DNA of 64,000 nucleotides, from the NCBI RefSeq assembly GCF_000002425.4, contig NC_037269.1, forward strand, positions 2,558,313 through 2,622,312, read 5' to 3'. The notes beneath the pieces were generated by a model. It was given only the letters and a program-made list of their open reading frames with translations. It ran no database searches and was not told the origin of the DNA. Each line of letters begins with the position of its first letter. Within the stretch, counting starts at the first letter, position 1. Origin of the DNA: Physcomitrium patens (taxonomy: Eukaryota > Streptophyta > Bryopsida > Funariales > Funariaceae). Positions 57,629-64,000 of the stretch are shown here, in pieces. The position numbers and the translations under genes are program-made.

Positions 57629-57915
57629 TGTTGAAACATAGAAAGCATACTCCACACAAGTAAGTTAGAGCCAGCAAGGTTGCACTTTAATAAATAGAGT
57701 GTGGTAAGAGATGATTCTTCCCATGCCAACCCTTTCCTTATATACTAGTACCAAGGTATCAAATGCTACAACCCATATGGGATATCTCTTAGGACCAGCC
57801 CTCCCCTCGTACTCTAATGCGCTATAGACCAACACCTAACCTTATGGGATATCCGTAACAACACTTGTACTCTATTGACCATTAAAAACTAATTAAAGAA
57901 TTCTTTTCTTCAACA
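57629..57915 (-). mobile_element. Class-g LTR (3' LTR of copia Q)
   Basis: 287 bp, TGTTGAAACATAGAAAGC ... TTCTTCAACA in plus orientation; same length as the copia E LTR and similar throughout. Confidence 0.88.
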
Positions 57916-59114
57916 CTATCACTTTGCTATTGGTCAATTACCTATCCATCCTAATGCCTTACACAACTTGTTGTGTCTTTCTCTAACTAAGGCTTTTGTC
58001 AACAAATCAGCCAAAATGTCTTCGGTTTCACAATACATCATATTAATAATCTCCATCTCTATCTTCTCTCTTATGAAATGATGTTGAATAACAATGTGCT
58101 TGGTTCTTGCATGATGCTTTGGATTCTTTGCAAAAGCAAGACTTCTTTGATTGTTACACCTCAACGGAGTGGCCTCCAATTGCACAAGTCCAATATGTTC
58201 CAATAACAATCTTAACCAAATTGCCTCCATTGCTCCATGACTAGCTGCCATGTAGTCCGCCTCCATTGTGGACCTTGCAATGGTTGGTTGTCTCTTACAA
58301 TTCCAAGATATGGCTCTCATTCCAACAAAGAATACATAGCCCGTTGTTGACCTTCTATCGTTTGCATCTCCAGTCCAATCTCCATCATAATATCCATATA
58401 ATGTAATATTATCTCCTCTAAGACATAGTTTGAGGTTCAAAGAGCCTTTCTAGTACCTCATTATTCTCTTAATGGTTGCCCAATGCATAGGACCTCGTTT
58501 TGCCATGTGTTGACTTATAACACTTACCGCAAATGCAAGATCCATCTTTATACCTACTATTGCATACATGAGTGAGCCTACTACTGCTTTGTATGGTATG
58601 CCTTACATTTGATGCAACTCTTCAGCATATTCCTCATCCGTGAGCTTCATCAACTTCAAGTTGGAGTCCAAAGGAGTTCCAATGGGCTTGCAATCTCCCA
58701 TGTTGAATCGTTTCAACACTTCTTCAATGTACTTGCTTTGGCTCAATGTGATGGTCTTCGATTCTCTACTTCTTGTGAATTCCACACCCAAACAATAATG
58801 GAGCTCTCCCAAATCACTTATCTCAAACTCTCCCTCCAATTTCTTCTTCAACCAATCCAATCTTACCATGGTATTGCTTAAGATGATTAAATCATCTATA
58901 AAGAGGATCAAAACCAGCAAGAAGTCCTTGGCTTGCAATACATACAAAGAATGGTCAGCTTTACTCCTTACAAAATCTTCTTTCACAAAGAATGAATCAA
59001 TGCATTGGTACCATGCTCTTGGTGATTGCTTGAGTCCATACATAGACTTCTACAACTTGCAAACAAGGTGGTGTTTGTCTTGTTCAATAAATCCTTCACG
59101 TTGCTCCATGTACA
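57916..59114 (-). pseudogene. Copia Q RT and RNase H, 5'-truncated
   Basis: RNase H is open at 58440-57934 (YYDGDWTGDANDRRSTTGYV, SWNCKRQPTIARSTMEADYM, DILADLLTKALVRERHN). RT palm and thumb are at 59043-58603 (MYGLKQSPRAWYQCID, ILFIDDLIILS in place of YVDD, CKPIGTPLDSNLKLMKLTDE). Stops occur near 58600-58450 and 59050. It is truncated at 59114 within the RT fingers. Confidence 0.88.
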
Positions 59115-59253
59115 TGTTGAGGTAAAAGATAAAGATGTTGAGATAAATATGTTATAGTAAAAGTAGAATAAATTATCTTGTAGAAAATATTTTCTTAGGT
59201 AAGTTGCTAATGGTCAAAGGCAACTAAGGACTAAGTGGCGGCTAGGGTCTCCA
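59115..59253 (+). mobile_element. Plus-strand LTR fragment (class d/a mosaic)
   Basis: Opens TGTTGAGGTAAAAGATAAAG like the class-a LTR at 61045, then continues with class-d words (AAGTGGCGGCTAGGG). 139 bp; the rest is cut off by a class-g LTR at 59254. Confidence 0.7.
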
Positions 59254-59539
59254 TATTGAAACATAGAAAGCATACGCCACACATGTAAGTTAGGACCAGC
59301 AAGGTTGCACTATAAAAAATAGAGTGTGATATGAGATAATTCTTCCCATGCCAACTCTTTCCTTATATACTAGTACCAAGGTACCAAGTGCTACAATCCA
59401 TATGGGATATCTCCTAGGATCAGCCCTCCCCTTGTACTCTAGTGCACAATAGACCAGCACTTAACTTTATGGGATATCCCTAACAACACTTGTACTCTAT
59501 TGACCATTAGCAACTACTTAAAGAGTTCTTTTCTCAACA
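59254..59539 (-). mobile_element. Class-g LTR (3' LTR of copia R)
   Basis: 286 bp, TATTGAAACATAGAAAGC ... TTTTCTCAACA in plus orientation, followed by the polypurine tract (antisense CTCTCACTTTGC). Confidence 0.87.
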
Positions 59540-61044
59540 CTCTCACTTTGCTATTTGTCAATTAGCTATCAATCCTAATGCCTTACTCAACTTGTTGTGT
59601 CTTTCTCTAACTAAGGCTTTTGCCAACAAATCAGCCAACATGTCTTTGGTTTCACAATACATCATATCAATAACCCCCATCTCTATCTTCTCTCTTATGA
59701 AATGATGCTGAATATCAATGTGCTTAGTTCTTGCATAATGCTTTGGATTCTTTGCAAAAGCAAGACATCCTTGATTGTCACACCTCAATGGAGTGGCCTC
59801 CAATTGCACAAGTCCAATATCTTCCAATAACAACCTCAACCAAATTGCTTCCATTGCTCTATGACTTGCTGCCATGTACTTTGCTTTCATTGTGGACCTT
59901 GCAATGGTTGGTTGTCTCTTACAATTCGAAGATATGGCTCCCACTCCAACAAAGAACACATAGCCCATTGTTGACCTTCAATTGTTTGCATCTCTCTTGG
60001 TTCTAAACACCCACTTACATCCAATAGCTGAACGATTTGGTGGAAGTGGAGTCAATTCTCATGTCTCATTGTCGATAAGAGATTTGTATTCTTCTTGCAT
60101 GGCATTCTCAACTTCATTGCATCACCACACCTCATTGCATCATACAAAGTCAATGGATCATCAAGAAGAGCAACATTGGCATGGTCTTCACTTACTTGTG
60201 GAAAGATGTGGTTCTTCCACCATTCACCTTGTGGTCTTCTCTCTCGTGTTGGATATCTTCTTTCATACAAAGAGGATGAGCCTTCATGCACCTCATGCTG
60301 CCTTGTCTGGCTTATGGAGTTCTTTGTCTTACTCATTGGTAGGTATTCCTCATCTTCATTCTCTTCATAGTCCTTATTTTATCTTGTTGGAATTAAAGTC
60401 TTCATAGTATTGGGCTCTTCTATCATGGCATCTTCCTCTCCTTCTTCACTTTGAGAATGTTCTTCTTCATCTTCTTGTTTGTTTGTTGGAATTGAAGATG
60501 TGTCCACAAATACACTACGACTCCTACTCGGACACATCTCCCACTTTTCACTACCATTCATAGATGGTGTCCTCATGGATCCACAAACATCCGAATGCAC
60601 AAGCTCCAACAATTGGTTTGCTCTTGTTGCAACTCCTCTAGGAAATGGTGTCCTATGTTGTTTGCCTTGAATGCATCCCTCACAAGCAAGATTAATGGTA
60701 GAATGGCCAAGATCTATGCCACTTTCCTTGGATTGAAGCCCCTTCATGCTTTTGACATTCAAATTCCCAAGTCTTTGATGCCAAATGTCCAGCTTATCTT
60801 CATTTGATGGAAATTCAGCAAAGGCAGCAACCTCTACTCCATTGATCCTCTTGCAATTGATAATATAGAGATTGCCATCCCTTGTCCCTTTTGTTACTTC
60901 TTTGCCTTCCATTGTTCTCACAAAACATCCATTCATATTAAATTGCACTTTGTACCCATGAGTTACAAGTTTACTCAACGAAAGGAGGTTCTTCTTCATC
61001 TTTGGTACATGCAACACATCCTTGAGAGTAATTCTCTTGCTTAT
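59540..61044 (-). pseudogene. Copia R with two internal deletions
   Basis: RNase H 59968-59558 (SSNCKRQPTIARSTMKAKYM, DMLADLLAKALVRERHN). At about 59985 it jumps to the RT fingers: most of RT, including YVDD, is missing. Linker 60336-60052 (ERRYPTRERRPQGEWWKN). Then 212 open codons, 61017-60379: protease end (MLHVPKMKKNLLSLSKLVTH), integrase zinc region (CEGCIQGKQHRTPF), HSDVCGSMRTPS, then a jump near 60565 to the linker (MCPSRSRSVFVDTSS), removing the integrase core after its first Asp. It is truncated in protease at 61044. It is closely similar to copia E. Confidence 0.88.
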
Positions 61045-61526
61045 TCTTGAGGTAAAAGATAAAGATGAATAGATAATAGTTAAAGTAGAATAAGTTACTT
61101 CGTAAAGGATATTACCTTAGGTAAGTTGCTAATGGTCAAAGGCTTGACTCTTGGCATATAGAAAAAGCATCTTATGGACATAGGATGCGGTCAAGGACAA
61201 AGAGTCAAAGTCAAGAGGATAAAGTGTGTCCTAGGGAATATCCAAAGAACTAGGTAAGAGTAATTAATATATGGCATAGAATACCCTCGTGGTATGTAAG
61301 ATGCCATAGGATACTAGGATCTTTGGTTACCCTTGTGGTATGAGCCAAAGGATCCAAGGAGCATATGTGTAAAAGTCAAATGGTAGAGGAAGTCCTTTTA
61401 GGGCAGCAACCACCACCTATAAGTAACGAGAGGTGGAAGAGAGAACCATCTCATTCCACACTTCTCTTATGTGCAACCTTGCTGATTTCTACTTACTTGT
61501 GTTATGCTTATAGTATTTCTTCAATA
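61045..61526 (+). mobile_element. Class-a LTR (5' LTR), plus strand
   Basis: 482 bp, TCTTGAGGTAAAAGATAAAG ... TTTCTTCAATA, followed at once by a primer-binding site. It is similar to the LTR at 6999-7480. Confidence 0.83.
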
Positions 61527-61745
61527 GGTTATGGGCCACACACTCTCTGTTGTGCTATTCAAGTAAGTTGAAGTCATTTTCTCTTTGTTGCTTTTCTGTG
61601 GATTAGATCTTATGGTATTTGATGATGTTAGGTTTGTTGGTACAAGGAGGTTATTGAAATTAAGCTTGTACATCTCTAACATTGCTTTGTGGGTTCTTAT
61701 CTCTTTGCTTTGTGAAGTTAAGACTTTGTTGAAACACCTTGATAG
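61527..61745 (+). other. Primer-binding site and leader fragment
   Basis: GGTTATGGGCCACACACTC (61527-61545) is the internal initiator tRNA-Met type. The following 200 bases are leader without coding content, cut at 61746 by the class-g LTR of copia S. Confidence 0.7.
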
Positions 61746-61926
61746 TGTTGAAGAAATGAACTCATTTAGTTGTTGCTAATGGTCAATAGAGTATATGAGT
61801 AATGAGGGATATCCTACAAGGTTAGTTGCTGGTCTATAGTGCCTTAGAATACAAGGAGAGGCTGATCCTAAGAGATATCCCATATGGATTGTAACACATG
61901 GTACCTTGGTACTTGTATATAAGAAA
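61746..61926 (+). promoter_or_regulatory. Class-g LTR U3 and TATA box fused to integrase
   Basis: TGTTGAAGAAATGAACTC start, U3 to the TATA box TATATAAG at 61916-61923, then an abrupt junction with integrase coding sequence. R, U5, leader, gag, protease and the integrase N-terminus are deleted. The LTR matches the antisense of 20065-20351. Confidence 0.83.
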
Positions 61927-62436
61927 AGAAAATGTGAGCACAAGATTAAGGTGCTGCGATCGAACAATGGAGGTGAGTATTTGTCCAAAGACTTTGATGA
62001 GTTATTGAAGCATGAAGGCATTGCAAGACAAACCTCCACTCCCTATACCCCACAACAAAATGGAGTTGCTCAAAGAGCAAATCGCACCATTGTGGAGATG
62101 ACAAGGAGTATGATTCATGCTCAAAAGCTTGGATATGAGTATTGGGCGGAAGCTGTGGTAAATGCCGTATATACAAGAAATAGGTGTCCCACAAGTGCAC
62201 TTGAAGGAATGACTCCCGAAGAAGCTTGGACTGGTAAGAAACCTTGTTTATCTCATATGAGGATTTTTGGATGCATTGCATATGCTAAAGTTCCAGATAG
62301 TATGAGAGGCAAATTTGATGCAAAAGGCACAAGATGTGCATTCCTTGGATATTGTGAAGGCACCAAGGCATATAGGCTCATGTGTTTAGACACCAAAAAG
62401 ATCATCAAAAGTCGTGATGTAGAGTTCTTGGAGTAA
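61906..62436 (+). pseudogene. pol: Copia S integrase core, ORF starting in the LTR
   Basis: 176 open codons. The ATG at 61906 lies in LTR sequence and gives MVLVYKKRK, then KCEHKIKVLRSNNGGEYLSK (second catalytic Asp changed to Asn: RSNNGG versus RSDNGG in copia E), YTPQQNGVAQRANRT (catalytic Glu changed to Gln: AQR versus AER), and the conserved tail to SRDVEFLE-stop. The first catalytic Asp is deleted, so all three DDE residues are missing or altered. The upstream ATG is within 20 bases of the TATA box, so it is probably not itself transcribed. Confidence 0.83.
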
Positions 62437-62458
62437 GAGTGCAAGTGAAAAGTGGGAG

Positions 62459-62779
62459 ATGTGTCCAAGTGGGAGTAGTGGTGTGTTTGTGGACACATCT
62501 TCAATTTCAGCAAACAAAGAAGAAGATGAAGAAGAGCATTCTCAAAGTGAAGATGGAAATGAAGATATCATTGAAGAAGAGCCCAACTCTATAAAGACTT
62601 CAATTCCAGCAAGATACAACAAGCACAATGAAGAGAATGAAGATGAAGAATATCAACCAATGAATGAGAGAAGGAAGTGTATGAGCCATAGAAGGCAGCA
62701 AGAGGTGCATGAAGGCTCATCTTCTTTGCATGAAAGAAGATATCCAACACGTGAAAGAAGACCACAAGGTGAATGGTGA
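62459..62779 (+). pseudogene. pol: Copia S acidic linker
   Basis: MCPSGSSGVFVDTSSISAN, then an acidic EEDEEEHSQSEDGNED block, RRQQEVHEGSSSLHERRYPT and RRPQGEW. A TGG-to-TGA-type stop separates it from the next segment (WKNHIFPQ). Confidence 0.82.
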
Positions 62780-63388
62780 AAAAACCACATCTTTCCACAA
62801 GTAAGTGAAGATCAGGCCAATGTTGCTCTTCTTGATGATCCATTCACTTTGTGTGATGCAATGAGGTGTGGTGATGCAATGAAGTGGGAGATTGCTATGC
62901 AAGAAGAGTACAAATCTCTTATGGACAACAAGACATGGGAGTTGACTCCACTTCCACCAAATCGTTCAGCAATTGGATGTAAGTGGGTGTTTAGAACCAA
63001 GAGAGATGCTATGGGCAATGTTGTGAGGTACAAAGCAAGATTGGTTGCCAAAGGCTACTCACAAGTTGCTGGAGTGGATTTTAATGAGACATTTGCTCCA
63101 GTGGCCAAATTCACTACCATTAGAACCATAGTAGCAATTGGAGCATCAATAGACTTGGAGATGCATCAAATGGACGTCAAGACAGCCTTCTTGAATGGAG
63201 AATTGAAAGAAGACATCTATATGGAGCAACCTCAAGGATTTATTGATCAAGACAAACCCAACCTTGTATGTAAGTTGAAGAAGTCATTGTATGGACTCAA
63301 CCAATCACCAAGAGCATGGTATCAATGCATTGACTCATTCTTTGTGAAGGAAGGTTTTATAAGAAGTGAAGTTGACCATTCTTTGTAA
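62780..63388 (+). pseudogene. pol: Copia S reverse transcriptase fingers
   Basis: Open from about 62780 to 63388: [93 protein letters not shown]. It ends with a stop replacing Tyr in HSLYVLQ. Confidence 0.87.
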
Positions 63389-63982
63389 GTGTTGCAAGCC
63401 AACGACTTCTTGCTGGTTGTGATCCTCTATGTAGATGATTTAATCAAATTAAGCAACACCATGGTAAAATTAGATTGGTTGAAGAAGAAATTGGAGAAAG
63501 AGTTTGAAATGAGTGATTTGGGAGAGCTTCATTATTGTTTGGGTGTGGAATTTACAAGGAATAGAGTATCAAAGACCATCACATTGAGTCAAAGTAAGTA
63601 CATTAAAGAAGTATTGAAACGATTCAACATGCAAGATTGCAAGCCCATTGGAACTCCTTTGGAGGCCAACTTGAAATTGATGAAGCTCACGGATGAGGAA
63701 TATGCTGAAGTTGAGCATCAAATGCAAGGCATACCATACAAGGCAGTAGTAGGCTCACTCATGTATGCAATGGTGGGTACAAGGATGGATCTTGCATTTG
63801 CAGTAAGTTTTGTAAGTCAACACATGAAAAAATCAGGTCCTATGCATTGGGCAACCATCAAAAGAATCATGAGGTACTTGAAAGGCTCTTTGAACCATAA
63901 ACTATGTCTTGGAGGAAATAACATTGCATTACATGGATATTGTGATGCGGATTGGGCTGGAGATACAAATGATAGAAGATAG
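63389..63982 (+). pseudogene. pol: Copia S RT palm and RNase H start
   Basis: VILYVDDLIKLSNTMVKLDW (YVDD near 63435), LGVEFTRNRVSKTITLSQSK, CKPIGTPLEANLKLMKLTDE, GSLMYAMVGTRMDLAFAVSF, MRYLKGSLNHKLCLGGNN and YCDADWAGDTNDRR. A two-base insertion near 63980 (AGATAGCAACGGG versus AGATCAACGGG) shifts RNase H out of frame, and the element runs off the window at 64000. Confidence 0.88.
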
Positions 63983-64000
63983 CAACGGGCTATGTATTCT

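Noticed and set aside
20065-64000. CRISPR array suggested by many repeated 300-500-bp blocks
   Set aside because: The repeats are LTRs with TG/CA ends, primer-binding sites and polypurine tracts in a eukaryotic retrotransposon setting; there are no short direct repeats with spacers.
1-64000. Host protein-coding, tRNA or rRNA genes
   Set aside because: Every sizeable coherent reading is retrotransposon protein, its antisense shadow or LTR; nothing else could be supported.

Overview
The window looks like nuclear DNA of a plant and is made almost entirely of decayed LTR retrotransposons. I found no host protein gene, tRNA, rRNA or CRISPR array. The copia proteins are of plant type (gag, CCHC knuckle, DSG protease, HHCC/DDE integrase, YVDD reverse transcriptase, RNase H, in the order PR-IN-RT-RH). 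The bulk is about one-third G+C. The species cannot be fixed from the sequence; the mixture of Ty3 lineages would suit a fern, lycophyte or gymnosperm better than a compact angiosperm genome, which is inference only.

Layout. 1-5149: AT-rich non-coding DNA, with a probable old Ty3 LTR at its left end. 5150-10400: two copia pseudogenes on the minus strand (A, B) with a plus-strand 5' LTR and leader between them. 10401-13436: a degraded Ty3 element (C). 13430-17918: the best preserved element, Ty3-X, on the minus strand. It has gag, a -1 frame pol and one LTR whose U3 is packed with heat-shock-element units. 17919-20064: Ty3-D (plus). 20065-23877: copia E (minus). 23878-33980: Ty3-G (plus), split by a complete copia F (24046-28840) and ending in a large inverted repeat of its own LTR. 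33981-39945: fragments I and J, solo LTRs and nested LTRs. 39952-45648: copia K (minus), with both LTRs. 45649-50365: copia L (plus) cut by copia M (minus), whose 3' half is nearly identical to that of K. 50366-55872: copias N and O, tandem and sharing one LTR. 55873-61044: 5'-truncated copias P, Q and R, all on the minus strand. 61045-64000: a plus-strand 5' LTR, then copia S, in which an LTR promoter is fused to integrase and which runs off the window.

Copia LTR classes used below: a (about 485 bp, starts TGTTRAAATAAAAG), b (303 bp, starts TGTTGAAGAWCAGCAAG), g (287 bp, starts TGTTGAAGGAAAGAAC in sense) and d (about 310-340 bp, carrying CCTAGCCGCCAC-like motifs).

The elements form a layered archive of insertion, recombination and deletion. 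The points most worth a second look are the heat-shock-like promoter of Ty3-X, copia primer-binding sites matching an internal segment of initiator tRNA-Met rather than its 3' end, a conversion-like near-identical tract between K and M, the shared-LTR tandem N-O, the head-to-tail run of 3'-anchored truncated copies, and the 0.7-kb inverted LTR repeat.
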